Source: Sisyra terminalis (lineage: Eukaryota > Arthropoda > Insecta > Neuroptera > Sisyridae). Taken from it: a stretch of 64,000 nucleotides of DNA. The notes beneath the pieces are model-generated. The model did no database searches and was not told where the DNA came from. It worked only from the letters and a program-made list of their open reading frames with translations. Positions 47,129-60,544 of this stretch are shown piece by piece. The DNA is taken from the NCBI GenBank assembly GCA_958496175.1, contig OY292279.1, positions 13,640,001 to 13,704,000 on the forward strand, given 5' to 3'. Position 1 is the first letter of the stretch. Each line of letters opens with the position of its first letter. The position numbers and the translations under genes were made by a program.

Positions 47129-50100
47129 GTTTAATAGTATTCCAAAAGTATAAAGATGCTTTCTCAAGCCATAATGGTCAATTAAGAGGCCCGTCATCAA
47201 TCTGATCTGAGATCTACTTTAATTTAGTATTTCAGACGTATGATTTGGGGATGGATTTTTCACCATTCCTTTGCTGTGTTTTTACCCTTTGATGCTGCTC
47301 CACAAGGAACAGTGTTAAGAGCATTAAGTTTAAACCCTTTCATTGATGTTTTTTAAGGCTGATTTTGTTACCCCAAACACTGGTTCCAAATCCACCTTAT
47401 GGTGTCGCCATCTTTTAATGGTAATTAAATTGAAGCCAATAATCATAATACAAATTCTTCGAGAATCAAATTTGATACTAACTTTATTTTATTAATTAAA
47501 CATCGAAACTAATACCTCTACCAGGATACAAAACACGAAATAAAGCAAGGCACTACATACCTTTTCTTAAGTGCTTCTTCATATTTTCAGCCTTTTCCGA
47601 TACAGTTCAATGCAAGGGAATATTAGCCAATGGGGTTGCGGGATTTAAAAATGTTCATTTGTTTCGATTGTAGAAATATTAAGAAATTCAAAAAGCCAAT
47701 CCTGAAATAAATGCTATATACAATGTACTTAAATACTTGTTTCGTTTAACATAAGTATATTTGGCATAAAGTGCGGAAATTATTTTTATTTTGTTTTTTA
47801 CACTATGTAATACAAATTTAAAAATTTTCATATTTTATCCAGATAGTATGCAAGATTGAAAAAAAAAACAGTGGTACTAAAACTGTTACGATGTAAAAAA
47901 AAATATTTTTTCAAAAAATTATTATTTTTGGCCATTTTCCAAGATTCACTTTAATTTTACATTTTGAACTTTGCTATCGTAATTTTGTTAAAATTGCAAT
48001 TTCTGGGTTCATTATTAACAGATGCAATTTTGAATATTTTAACTGTTTTAACCATTACCCCAACATATTTTTGCGTAAATCGACACTACTTTCTCAACCT
48101 CCCTCCTCAGTAATGGTGACTAAGGTGATGTACCTCGTATATCAAGCTGAATTGTTAAAGTTTGAAGACCGGTTTGTAAAAATATCAATACATTTATAAA
48201 AAGAAAATTAGTAAAATGTCCTTTATAACCCCCAAAACTTTCATTTTCACCCCATTTACGATAATTTACTCAGATTTCCCGACCGCTATTGTAAAAGGAT
48301 GAATCTACTTAAGTTGATAATATATTTAAATATGGTGGTAGCGAAAAACGTAAAGTAAAACCAAGGAATGCTTTTACAAAGAACTTCAAATATTGTTAAT
48401 TAAATATGTATTTAGTCTATATCTGCTTTTTAATCAAAATCTTAGCTTCGTCTATAAAGAATAATGTGTTTTGATTAATTTACTAGATGAAAAAAATATT
48501 TTATATCGATTCCTAATGGTAATGGAATTGTAGTAGAAATATAGAAAAAGGAATCCAAAAGTTTAAAATTTGATTAATATAACAATTAAGTATAAAACAT
48601 AATGAGCTTTGCAATAAAAATTGGGTTGGACGCTTTATGTAATGTGCTACTAAAATAATATTAATTTTTTTAAATAATAGATGGTAATAGTTATTGACAA
48701 CCTTTCTTCTTTGGCGTTTTTCAATTACGTCGGTTTTTGAAATCAATTTTCGTTTTCCTATCTACAAAGTAAGGAAGGTAACATCCTTAATTCAAAGTTA
48801 GTACTTTAAACAATTATTGCACATAGGTCATAGATATAGGAACTTATTTTACAGAAAATCCTATTTGAATTTCCGATATCAATTTTGTCTGCTAAATTTT
48901 CAATATTAAACAAAAAAAATTAATGGGTGCCTACTTTTCGGCCATTAAAAGTTCAAATATATAAGTGTTTAATAGTTATTTAGTAATCCTTTCTTTTGAA
49001 CATAAAAATATACCATCCAATTTGGACTAAATTTTGAATTTTTAGGGCATTAAAGGACTTTAAATAAATTATTCTGAACAAATAGTTTAAAAATAAATTA
49101 TTCGAATGTCAAATTTTGTACACCATTATTGTACAAATCTTTAATTTTACATGTTATATTCTTTCTACAGGAATCACTCAGGAAAGTTTTATCAGTGGTT
49201 CAAACAATTAATCGATTATGTTATTTCTGTTATGGCCAAATAGTTGCAAAAGTTAATTTTCAAATAACCCCTGCATTCATTTTCGGGAAACTCAGAACGT
49301 GGAAATATTTCTTTTAAAAATTTGACATCAAATTTTTCATCCATCAATTACACAATGTAAAAAAATCATATAAAGATCAAACTTATCTTTTCAAAAACTT
49401 GTTTACAAATAGTTTCCTTTTAAATATTTTGTTTTGATTTCAACTTGCCAATTTATTAAAAAAGAAATCTGTTTTAATAAGGTTTTTTGTTTGAATTTTC
49501 TGTTTATGCTTATTTTAAATAATCTACTTACCACTTTGTCATTTGATGAATCAATTATAAATTTAATTTAAATTAACTAACTTTTATTACTAAAACACTC
49601 AACAAACTATTCGAACCAACAATTTCAATATATAAATAGTGCTACTTGAAATATTTGAAAATAAAAACAACTGAATCTCTCCACAGACTGGCGTAAACTA
49701 ACTAAATTTTCAAAAGTTACTTATTCCCAAGTAAGTATCAACAAGTAGCAATTTTGAGTGTTTGTGTGATAAAATTTAATCAAAATTTGATTATTTGACC
49801 AATTCTTTGCCAATACTTAGTTATCATGTTTACACTGAATTATAGGTAGTTTGTCTTTTATGTAAAGATATGATGCTGATATTCTTAAGTTTGTAAAGGT
49901 TGTTAGTGATAAGACAATTATTATGCTAAAATCCGTTTTAAGAAGGATAATGTTTTCTCAGTATAACCAAAAAAAGTATCAGGTGACTAACTTTTGGTAA
50001 AGGATTAACAAGAATTTTAAAAATATATATTTTCAATGCCCTTCATTAATTTGATTAAAATTAGTAAAAAAAAAATGAATGGAACTATGGAAAAATTGAT

Positions 50101-50785
50101 TTATCTATTCATGAATGAATTTTTATAGTGAAAAGGTAAGTATATACTTAGAAATATGATAAGTGGTCAAAATCTATGTTTTCTGTGATATTTATATTTA
50201 ATCTAATTCTGATATTTTATCCATTTTTTTCATAACTGTTGCATGCTATAATTTTTCATTAGAAAATTTATTAACATTTCAAACTATAAGATAATTAAAA
50301 ACAAAGTTAAACTAATCAAAGTTCCAAATATATATACTCCAGTTTTAAGAATATATAAATTGAGATTAAAAAGAATATTCTGCAATTGTAATGATCTAAA
50401 AATTTTGGTTGTATATAAGTCTTCATCTCAAATTTGACTTGCATAAATTGATAAACAAAGATAATAATAGTTAGTATGAGCTTAAAATGATTAATTTTTT
50501 TGGTTACAAGAAGTTAGTTTTTGAATTCAAGGGTTCGGAGGCAAAAAAGAATGAAAATAAAGAAAGAACTCTAAAATAAGATGTAATACATGCATAGATG
50601 CATCTCAATGCATCAATTTATGCAGCTGAGTCGAGAATTGAATCTCAAGCTTTCCCTGTATACCAAAAAAAAATAGTACGGTCAACTTTCAGCACGATAA
50701 TGATCCGGTCACATGCCACAACTGTTGCTAAAGAAATTTTGGAATCATTTTAATGGTATGTCTTATCTTCCATTATGTGATTCTA
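47129..50785. other. AT-rich intergenic sequence, little recognised
   Basis: 47210-47440 is slightly more mixed, and its minus strand has an interrupted frame (GFKLNALNTVPCGAASKGKN), possibly a transposon scrap. 47440-50780 is A/T-rich with homopolymers, short chance frames and no structured elements noticed. Confidence 0.35.
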
Positions 50786-50789
50786 TGAG

Positions 50790-50930
50790 AAGTGTCTAGA
50801 TCAATCTGGAAATTTTCAGAACTTGACAAATTGGTATATAAATAAGGCGATCACACGTTACCAGATCAGTTAGCAGTTACGACCAATATCAGTTACAAAG
50901 TTTGAAATAAATCACGACAACCATTAAAAT
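50790..50930 (+). mobile_element. possible LTR/promoter fragment
   Basis: TGTCTAGATC, then GGTATATAAATAAGGCG (TATA-like), GATCAGTTAGCAGTTACGAC (initiator-like TCAGT about 30 bp on) and AATAAATCACGAC (poly(A)-signal-like) follow in the order seen in insect LTR retrotransposons. No internal retroelement domain or second LTR is nearby. Could also be an unrelated promoter. Confidence 0.3.
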
Positions 50931-50949
50931 AATCATTTTAATAATAAAA

Positions 50950-51547
50950 ATGGGTATATATAAAATTCTTTATTGGTCCATTAATAGTACAATTTATTAT
51001 TTACAAAAATTAAAAGCTTGAGTGCTAGAGCAGTTGCTGTTTCCCTCTTACAAAATAAAATTGTATATGAAAACTAAAAATAAAAAATTCTCTGTTTCTT
51101 ACGTTGGGAAAAATGACCTAAAACAGCCAACAAGGTTTCAATAAAAAAAAAAAGAAAAACAAAGAAAATAATACAATAATATACTAGTTCTTATAAAATA
51201 TATCTTATTCTTTTGTACTTTGTCACTATATTCTGATCATAAGCCCCAATATTTCTGATTGCTACATTTTCGTTTTCTTCGCATTTCTTAAAAAAATTGA
51301 AGCAAACTTCTTTTAAATATTCTTTTACCAGCGGTAATTCGCTTCTGTCATGAAGTTCCCGGATCCACGTGTACCTTGGTGCATTCAAAGCAAACCTCAA
51401 AAATTTATTTTGCACTATTTGCAGTTTGTTAAAATTATTGTTGCTTATGAAGCTCCAACTTACTCCTGCATAGATCAACATTGGCCTAATAAGTACTTTA
51501 TAAATAATTAGTTTATTTTTCGCACTTAAGCCGCTGTCCCTGTTCAA
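50950..51547 (-). mobile_element. 5'-truncated Jockey-type LINE, reverse-transcriptase C-terminus
   Basis: The minus-strand frame 51191-51547 encodes the C-terminal part of ORF2 of a Jockey-superfamily non-LTR retrotransposon: KNKLIIYKVLIRPMLIYAG, then SFISNNNFNKLQIVQNKFLR with the family's LQ-x-x-Q-N-K-x-LR signature, then APRYTWIRELHDRSELPLVK. About 118 codons remain, open from a TTG with no ATG, far short of a full ORF2. Positions 50950-51190 are probably the 3' UTR. Truncation at the 5' side (right) is typical of LINE insertion. Confidence 0.85.
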
Positions 51548-51655
51548 CTAGGGACAAAGTGCAACAATGCAACAATGAGACCCTTACTTCTTTGTACTAG
51601 GTTGTTGATGTGGAGAGTAAATGTTAATCTTTAGTCTAACGTCACCTCTAAGTAA

Positions 51656-51705
51656 ATATGGGTATAATAAGTATGGGTAATAAGTTTAATAAGTATGGGT
51701 AGTAA
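51656..51705 (+). repeat. short tandem repeat of AATAAGTATGGGT type
   Basis: Three imperfect units of ATAAGTATGGGTA with AT-rich spacers. A local slippage-type repeat just 5' of the LINE remnant. Confidence 0.55.
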
Positions 51706-54230
51706 AATTAATGGTGTCAGTGTTATATGTCCTGAAACAAATGCTTACGAATCCGTAAAAACGTAGCAATATCTGCGATGTTTGTTTAAAATTTGCCGTT
51801 CAACTTTCGAGTGGTTGAATTTACAACCAAATAAAATGCAGTCAATATTGTCTGCAGAAAGCAATTACTTATTCTTCAGAACAACATTAACATAAAATAC
51901 TTTGATTGCTTTTAAATAAGATAAAGTTTAATTAAGTAGCACTGTAATTATAAGTATCAACTAGCCGGTACATATATTAAAACTGTGCTTATTTAATTTG
52001 CAAGTGAAATAGATGTAAAAAAGAAAATGATTTATTTAATTTATGAAATATTCTAACATAATATACTTGCGAGTAAATATAGTTTTGTCTACACTGTAAA
52101 AGATATTAGATTTAAAACTAGAAGCTTTAGTGCTTAACCTTTTACTTCATCCATTGCATTGAGTTATCAATCATCAGTTGGGTTTATAACGAACTATTTG
52201 CCTAACGAAATTATCTTTTTTTTTATATTTGAGTTTATATAATAGTAGTAGGACAAAACTTTGATTAAAATCTTACTTTTTTTCTATTTCCAAAAGATTG
52301 TTATCGACATTCGTCATTCCAATGCCTTCCCACTTAATATTCTCATATAGCCAGCATTCGTGTGTTAATGAAAGAAAATAGCTCTTTAATTATAGGTTTA
52401 ATCTTGTTTTTACCTTTGGTGTTTTTTTGATATTATCCAAAATTGCTTTATTTATATTATCTCGAATACTTTTCCTCTTTTTGTTTAAACGATTTTTTCG
52501 TTTGAAATTTTTGTAATCAATCTTGAAATACGAGAAATTCGAGAAGACAAAAAAGCAACTTGAATGACATTTTGTTTGAGTAAATATTAAATGTGGGACT
52601 ATTTTTTTTTTATAAAAAAAAAATAATTATAAGGTTGGCGTAGCGGATCTATGGAATTATTTTTATGATGAGAGGAGAATAAAAAATTGAAATAATATGA
52701 CAAAAAAAAACACGTAACATAAATCAAAATCAACAGTAAAACAAAACAAATAAATTTTTGAATTTCCGTTTTGTTGGTTGATTTTTTGAAAAAAAAAAAT
52801 GTTTCTTAATAGTTCTGAGAAATATTAATAATTTACGAATTTCACTATTATTTTTTTCAAATATTGTTTTACATATTATCTGATTGAAGGTTCAAATACT
52901 TTGAAATATTTTCGACACAACACTAACGAATTATTTATCCATTAGTGGCGTAAAATTGGGACTAAAAATTAGCATAATGATGTACAATATATTTACAAGT
53001 GGGTGTGATATTGTTCCCTTCTTTATAATTTTATCAACATTTTTTTTTTTTGGTCTAACTGTCAACGTATATCTCTCATCTTGATCAAATATTTAATGTT
53101 TGAGTTGGTTTAAAAAAATATTTGCAAATATTAAATTGAAAAATTAATCAACTTAATTAAAAAATTAGACTTTTCTATTAAGTGTTTACTTGATGTTTAC
53201 TTTTTCACCTATACCAGATATTTTTATCTATTTGATCTAATTTTTAGAAAAAAAAATTGTCTGGAGTGTAAAAAGGTCATGACTTTTCAAAGCCTATGAA
53301 TTATTCATTAGTTCAGTTTAAAAATGAAATTGAAATAAAGAGAATATAAATTAATAAATGATATTTATTAATAATGAATATCTATCGCTAATGATTATGC
53401 GATTATTACCTGTTTACCTAACCACTTTCATTGAAGAATACAAAGATAATCGATGGTAATTGATCAGGGGGAGGAAAGATTTGAAAGACAAGATTAAAGA
53501 TTTAAACAAAAATTTTAACCTCAATAAAAAAAAAGTATTTTTTGGATGCAAATTGTAATAAAAGAATCGATAAGATAGAGTTCTGATAAAAACATCAAAT
53601 GTTCTTTTGAAAAGTTTTTTTTTAATATTTTTGAAATCAAATTTTCAGGTTTAATATATTTCAGGTTTAATTAAAAATTATCGTTACTAAATTCTATAGG
53701 AAAATAACAATTACTATTTCAAGGAATAAAATATCTCGAAGTATTATCTGGATTTCCTCATGTTTTACGTAATTATCTTTTGGATTGAACCTTCCTGTTA
53801 TAACCTACAAATATAGTTAACTGGTAAATTTTTAAATTCTGCTATATTTGAGTTTTTTGTTAACGAAGATTTAATCCTTAAATCTAAGATTTATTATGTT
53901 ATAAAAGTCGATACCTACTTTATATCAACTTTAATAAAATCTTCTCCAAAAAGTTTTTATCTCAACAGCAAATGTAAAGTTTCAAATTTTTATATACTTT
54001 CTATATGGTGACATACCTTAAATAGAGAACTATGACGTCAAGCCTGCACAGCTAACTACGCGGCCAATTCAGCGCAGGAAAATTTAAAAAAAATGCATCT
54101 ATGCAAATCACATATTATTGAGCTTTTTTAATAATTGGTTAATGCGTATTTGTTTGTTTCAATTTGAAAAAGAAAGAAAAAAAATTGCCTTTATTAAAGA
54201 AAAAAATGCTAATGTCATTAATTATGTAAT
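51706..54230. other. AT-rich intergenic sequence, little recognised
   Basis: Minus strand at 52290-52380 reads HECWLYENIKWEGIGMTNVD, protein-like but short and unassigned. The rest is A/T-rich. Confidence 0.35.
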
Positions 54231-54475
54231 ATAAAGGGTAAATCAGGATGTAGTAAACCAAAAAATTTAGCAGTGTTTTATTTTATTTATTGCAATTTGC
54301 GACGTTTCGTCGGTGTAATTCCAACTTCATCAGGCAACCTTGTATATGTTTTTTTCAAAAATTACTAGTTGGAATTACACCGACGAAACTTTGCAAATTG
54401 CAATAAATAAAATAAAACACTGCTAAATCTTTTGGTCTACTACATTCTGATTTATCCTTTTTATTACATATCGGT
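54231..54475. repeat. foldback element with hammerhead-like left arm
   Basis: Arms of about 105 bp (54231-54340; 54366-54475) share GGATGTAGTA-type, TTTAGCAGTG, TTATTGCAATTTGC and GGTGTAATTCCAAC in opposite orientation. The right arm has lost the CTGATGA box and GTC (it reads GAAACTTTGC), so only the left arm carries a full motif. Confidence 0.8.
54299..54335 (-). ncRNA. hammerhead-like motif (copy 4), core intact
   Basis: Minus-strand order: GC, CUGAUGA, A, 5-bp stem GUUGG/CCGAC (one U-G wobble) with an AAUUACA loop, GAAAC, GUC, GC. The stem sequence differs from copies 1-3 on both sides yet still pairs, which is the best evidence for selection on RNA structure in this repeat family. Confidence 0.5.
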
Positions 54476-55549
54476 TTAGACGTGAAATAATGGAAATTAA
54501 GGATGTTGATGTCGTTCGAAGGATTAGAGCACTATTGGAACAAATCTGTTGACACTGTTGGTATACGGATGAAGCTATAAATTATTTTATAGTTTTTTAA
54601 GGTACTTGATCTTCCTGGTCTTCTATTTAATACACTTATCCTAATAGTGAGTACTACAGGAATGCTACTGCGAATTCTGAGTCCACCAAATTTATACAGT
54701 AGAAGCCACTATATTCATTGGATAGTATCGAGGTGAATCAATGTTTATATCATGGATACCACTTATACCATCAGCGTCTATTTGAGTTTAGATTGCAATT
54801 CACTCTTAAGTTGTATTTTGCCAGTCAATAACTATAGTACAAGGTAAATCATTGAAATATGGAATAATTGATTTGAGGATGGACTCACAAGAGTGGATTC
54901 TAGTGACCCGGTGTTTTTAGCACCTGAAGGAAAAATCTGGATCCCATAAATAAAGAGGTACTTCAAAAAAGTTCTTATTTATAAAAAGATGCTTAAATTG
55001 ATCTCTTCTATATTAATATTTATATAAATTGCATCAAAACCAACAATGAAGTTATGTAGGTTATTAGCTTCAACGAAGCTAATAAGAACAAGAAATGTAC
55101 TCGTATGCCAATTTGGAGTTTTAATCTATAGAAGTTAGTTTACAAACGATTGTTTTTATAAAAATGGGATTAAACCCTGCGAGCATATATAATATATATA
55201 GTAGAAGAAATGTTCCAATCTTATTTGAAGGATTAGATATAATAATTTTTCCAACGAAATGAATGGGGGACGGCTGGTTTAATATATAAAATTGAACTAA
55301 GTTAAGCACTAGATTTCAATTCATTTATGATTGTATTAGTTGCAGTTAATCTATTTACGAAAAGTATTTCAATTGATTATATGTTTGCTTGGAATTAATT
55401 TTATGAATTGAACCTTTTTGTATAGTTATACCTATTTCATTAAAAAATGTAAAAAAAATTAATTAGATATTTTGATTTGTAATCACTTATGTTATGTACA
55501 TGTAATTAATATTAATATTAATTTAATCAAAATGCTAATTGCTATTAAA
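54476..55549. other. intergenic sequence with one perfect small hairpin
   Basis: TTATTAGCTTC at 55061-55071 pairs perfectly with 55075-55085 across a 3-nt loop (AAC). Otherwise nothing recognised; 54490-54950 is somewhat less AT-rich but has no frame. Confidence 0.4.
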
Positions 55550-56410
55550 ATCCCATTAGTAAGGGCAATATGAGAGGGGAAAGGCAGATGTTTAGGTGTA
55601 TGATGAAAAACTCAAATCATACACGAGTAGATACTATGCACTGTACCACGTGAAGACAAGATGACGCCGGAAAATTTGAATCGTAGATACCTATGTACAT
55701 TTCACTCGTCAACGCCAACTTGATTAATATTACGGTCTTTTCTCATTGCTCAATATCCTAGTGACTTGAAGTTTTTTTGACGCAAATTTCAATGTGATAG
55801 GACACAAAAAAGTGTCACACTTATTTGATTTGAACTATAAAGTATGATGCATTTTTAAATAATTTGGTTTGGTGAAGAAATTTTTTTATGGTTGCATCAT
55901 TGAGAAGACATAAATCATGCCTTGAGAAAAAAAAACAACTTGGACTAGATTGAAAAACCGAGAAAAATTGTAACAATGCAACAACATAATTTTCATAGAC
56001 GATTTAAGACAACTTAAAAATGAAGTAAAAGATTACGCGAATGAACAGCACTTGTGTAAAACGGGAACGCATTACTCAAATATTGACTATTCTTAAAAGG
56101 AAATAGGCGAGGTTGGCAAGGGATGGGAGATAAACAGCACCTCATTCCCGTTCCAGATAGTCCCGTTTGCCACCCTTCTATTTGCATAAGGCGTGCAATT
56201 GCCGCCAGGGGTTGAGTTTTCTTCTGTTATTCTCTTCTTTCCAAAAGGGAAATGAAGTGTGCACGACGTCTACACCAACAATAAACTTATCTTTTCTGCG
56301 ATTTGCTCGTAGCACCCGTATACCAACCACCATATATACGATTCACAAAGAAAAAAGACGGAAGCACAAATAAAAAGTAATGAAAAGAAAGAGCGAAAAT
56401 TAATATTTCA
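55550..56410. promoter_or_regulatory. GC-elevated island(s) with octamer
   Basis: 55560-55760 and 56090-56350 are less AT-rich, with GATTAATATTACGG, CACGTGAAG, CATTCCCGTTCC and an ATTTGCAT octamer at 56180-56187 next to GTGCAATTGCC. The 68-codon plus-strand frame 56167-56373 has no family. Candidate regulatory DNA. Confidence 0.35.
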
Positions 56411-57879
56411 AATGATTTGTACACTTACAGTTTGGTTAATTTCATATATTTTTTTCTCTTCATAGCATTTAAATATCACGTTTTTTCGTCGCTATCTCAT
56501 AAATAACGTGAAATTCGAAGATTTTTTCTCCCGATCCACACAATGGATGAATTCTATCAGCAATCTCGACATGGAAAAACATCTTTCAAGAAAAATTTGA
56601 ACAGATAGCGACATGTTCTATGATGTACAATGCATAGATACAATAAAGGTTGCTTGTGGGAGCGAACCTGGAAGTATCCGGGAATGGGAGCCAAGAAGGA
56701 TGTAAATGGCATACGGGTTTCTATCTCTACCTATGCTGAATTTTCCATTCAAATATCTTCTGACTAGTACTGATATTTTTATTTATTTCAAAGAGTCTCT
56801 CGTTCGGAACGACAAAACTTCGGTTTTTGTACTAAAAAATTTATCATTTTTTCAATGCAATAGAATAAGATGTACGACCAAAACTTGGCTAAACGTAACC
56901 GAATTGTAATAAAACCAAAAAGCTGGTTTACTTTTTTACAAAAATATATTTTTGTACCAACTAAAATGGACTAGTAAATCATAAAACACTGTAATAGGAA
57001 CAAAAGGCTTGATGATTTAAATTAATCAATAACTTGGTGTTTCTATGAATAGAATTAATAAAACGTATATTTTTGAACTACAATCATAAAAAAGTTATCA
57101 ATGACATCAAAAGTAGGAACTAAAAGTAAAATAGTTCTGATGAACGCTCGTAAGAAGTTATGTATACTTTTTCTAAAAGTCGATTTTTTTTCTTGGAATA
57201 AAGATCTATATAAATAAGCGCTAGTATTTTACCACAAATATATTTTCACAAATATAAATAAATGGCAATAATCCATTAGTTCAAATTTTAAACAATCAAT
57301 TTTATAATAAGTCTTCATTCATACGTATTTATTAACAATTTTTATTCTCTGTCTTTGCCAATATATATGCATACATTAGGCTATTATTATATTGATTTAA
57401 AATATTTTATTTTCAATTTAACTCAATTATACATTCAAAAAATGGTTAACATTCAAACGAATATTTATCGCAAGGAAACGGCAAACTAATTTACTAAAAT
57501 TCAAACCATAAGGGTTACTTTTGGTTTCAAAAAGCATATTTATTATCTCGCGTAGTTGTCATGGTTCATATTTTAGAAATAAGAGAAGTTAACCTATTGG
57601 AAATATGATCAGTTGCATTATGCTCTTATCAAGCTAGAATCGTGTACTATTCAATGAATGTAAAAGCCCAAATTAATTTCCGTAATAAATTTATTTTCAA
57701 CCTCTGCTGCTGCATCCAAAGAAGCATTACTTTTAAAAATATGACCGGATAAATAAACTTTATTCAATTTTTCATTTTTTAAAAGTAATATAAAATAATC
57801 TTACATAAGGGCCTTACATTACCATGAAAATCAACCGTGCATTTCCAATATTATTAAGACTCTTTAAATTGGTTGAAAG
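56411..57879. other. AT-rich intergenic sequence
   Basis: A small mixed patch at 56640-56700 (GAGCGAACCTGG, ATCCGGGAATGGG) is noted; no gene. The remainder is A/T-rich. Confidence 0.35.
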
Positions 57880-58010
57880 TTTCTGGGGTAGTTGTATCAA
57901 GAAATAATCTAAAATCAAATATTTCAAATTTTACGTTCTGTTGATATATTTTTCAACTTCTTCAGGCAGTATTTAAACCAAGTATCATTGTTAGAACATT
58001 TTGATGTATT
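57880..58010. repeat. dispersed repeat, also at 7440-7560
   Basis: Same orientation as the copy in the pb intron; shares TTTTTCAACTTCTTC and the GGCAG-ATTTAAA block. Confidence 0.45.
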
Positions 58011-58143
58011 TAGTTGATATAAAATACATGAAATAGAATGATTGAATTACATGCGAATCCCAAAAAAATAATCTAGTTTTTTAGGCAACCACTTCTTCAA
58101 AAAATACAGTCGCAACTGATCTCAAATGGTTTTGTTTATTGTT

Positions 58144-58205
58144 ATTGACCATCGCTTTATAATTACTAAGGTCTTTAGCGGCTCTTGAGTTAACAAAAAT
58201 CCCCA
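58144..58205 (-). mobile_element. SINE 3' fragment
   Basis: Matches the tail of the SINE at 27315-27463 (ATCGCTTTAT, ACTAAGGTCTTTAGCG, TTAACAAAAATCC on the plus strand), without the tRNA-like head. An insertion truncated at its 5' end or later deleted. Confidence 0.55.
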
Positions 58206-59579
58206 AATCACACCTTTACTGTATTTTTCCTATAATTTTTTCCATGTGTATGTAAGAACTTATACATTAAGGTAGTATAGTATGGAAAGTGGGTGGTATA
58301 TCATATCGTAGGCAAATCAATGATAATTGGTGGTTTTATTTGGTACAGGTTTGATTTGGGGATATATGCCAATTGATCTTCAAAACAAAAAGTTTTATTT
58401 CGGTGGAGCCGGTATACGATTGTACGATCAACCGGTAACGATACCGGTTAAGTTTTAGGAAATATGGTACCTAACTAAAATTCAATTTCGGTTTTCTGAA
58501 TAACAATTAACTGAATATTAATTTCGTCTTCCAAATACTGTACGATATCAAAATACTATTCAATATCAAATTTTCACGATTTTGGTTATTGAAGAAAATC
58601 ATAAATTTGAAAGTCTTCTTCTACACTAATTTTTACTGAGCTTAAAGCTATGAAAATTACTTGAAAATTTTCCAAAAAGTTTCCAAAATTATTTGGTCGC
58701 AAGGTAATTCTTGTTACAGTCTTGGGATTTTTTTCACTGGTTACTGATTAGGTATCAAAATCTTTTAACGTTACTTCGAAGAATGTTGGTATTAATTATG
58801 AAAATATAAGATTTTTTCCAACTTTTCAAAGCACAGTGCGCAGAATCAGTTACGCAAAGCAAATTAGAAGAAGTTTTCATAAAGGAAGTTGTTATTTCGA
58901 ACTTAAAATTTCTGAAAAATAAAAATAAAATATAGATAAAATAAATTTTCACCTATTCCGGTCAATAGCGTCGTTAATTAGGAAAATAAAAGTTTCATTT
59001 AACAAATAATTTTATTGAATCAACAGATTTTAAATATGTGTTTAACTTCTATTTAAAGGACATAAATATAAGCTTCTTAATACTTCACCGATTTGTGAAA
59101 TTTAGAGAAAAATACTGTAGAAAAAAGGAATATTTATGTAATTAAAAATATTGAATATTTTAGATTTTTGTTGTTCTTTAAAGTTAGTAGATATCTACTA
59201 ACTTTTACCATTGAAATTGGTTTCAGGGTAGTAACAAGAACTCACAGATGTTGTAAAGGCTTAGAAGTTTTAATTATTGTTAAAAAAAATGATTGAAAAA
59301 GCAACTTTAATTACCGAAATCTTCATCATTCAATATTCGTACGTTATAATAATTATTTTTTTCCTGGTATGTTTATACTTGTTTTTTGTACCTCAATAAA
59401 TAACCCATGTTATTCATAGTAAAGCTACTTCGAAATTATTCGTATATTTTCCAATTCCAAAAAAAAAATAGTAAAAAAACGTGTACTAGGAGTGTCTAAC
59501 ATATATTTTTTTATTGTTTCATCCCTATAAAGTAAAAAAAAAAAATAATTGGACCTTAATAATATAGAAAAACCGGATA
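58206..59579. other. AT-rich intergenic sequence
   Basis: 58395-58455 carries repeated CCGGT motifs (GAGCCGGTATACG, CAACCGGTAACG, ATACCGGTTAAG), perhaps a transposon end; no partner found. Confidence 0.35.
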
Positions 59580-59960
59580 AGATGACCGTATGGTAGGTTT
59601 GTCGGGCCCGTTCGGTACGTTCATTGGCTCTCGATTATTATCTGACATATTGTTTTTTTGAAATATAATTTTTTCTGTTTCCAACAGCAATGATCATATT
59701 ATTATTGTTATTAATATTGAAAGGTGCGTTTTGATATATAAAATAACAGGTTTGGTCTCGAATCGAAAGCAGCCCCTCGCATTTCCAGCGACGTAATTTT
59801 TCGTCATCGGAAACCAAAGTCTTTAATGGCGCACATTTACGGAAAAGCGAAAGAAGCGAATCGAATCACCTGCGTTGAATTAAAAGCCGAGTTAAATGAT
59901 GCGGTGTTTAATATTTATAAAAATCAATTGCATTTCTTGCACAGTAAATGTGCCAAATAA
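59580..59960. promoter_or_regulatory. GC-elevated island
   Basis: Two patches: GTCGGGCCCGTTCGG at 59600, and 59750-59920 with CCCCTCGCATTTCC, AGCGACGTAATTTTTCGTC, TTTAATGGCGCACATTTACGG and AATCAATTGCATTTC. No frame. Candidate regulatory element. Confidence 0.4.
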
Positions 59961-60544
59961 AAATATTTTTAATCAGAAAATATTTCAACTTGAAATGTGA
60001 TAAAGCTTCAAAGAATCAAAATGGAACAAAGCTTTTAAACAGCTTAGGCTTACGTTTTATAAATAGAATATTTAAAGATTTAATTGGATGTTGGAAAAAA
60101 TAATTTTGGAGTTTAATTGTTGGGTATTTTCGAAATTCAAGAATGTAATTACCTATGTATATGGAATGCTAATATACAGAAGAGAGTGTTATAAGATTCA
60201 AGAATGAATATATACTGTATATGCTCAGTAGTAGCAGTCTTCATTATTAGATGTATCTTTTTCAATTAAAAATTCAAAGATCCATAAGCTAGCAATTTAA
60301 TTACTGTAAAAATCATACTTTAATGTCATATATTTCTGGTCCCGTAATAACTTTATTATACATCAAATTAGGGCTAAAATATTAATCGTAAATGATCATA
60401 TGTCATGTCCTCAATCACAAGAGATTTTCTTCTCCAATTCTTTTCTTATTGAAGGTTTTAAGGATATTAGGATGCAACCTTAGAATTATTTGGACTTAAA
60501 AAACAAAAAAAATTATTAGAGGCCTGAAAGTAATCTCGTTTTTG
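59961..60544. other. AT-rich intergenic sequence
   Basis: Nothing recognised. Confidence 0.35.
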
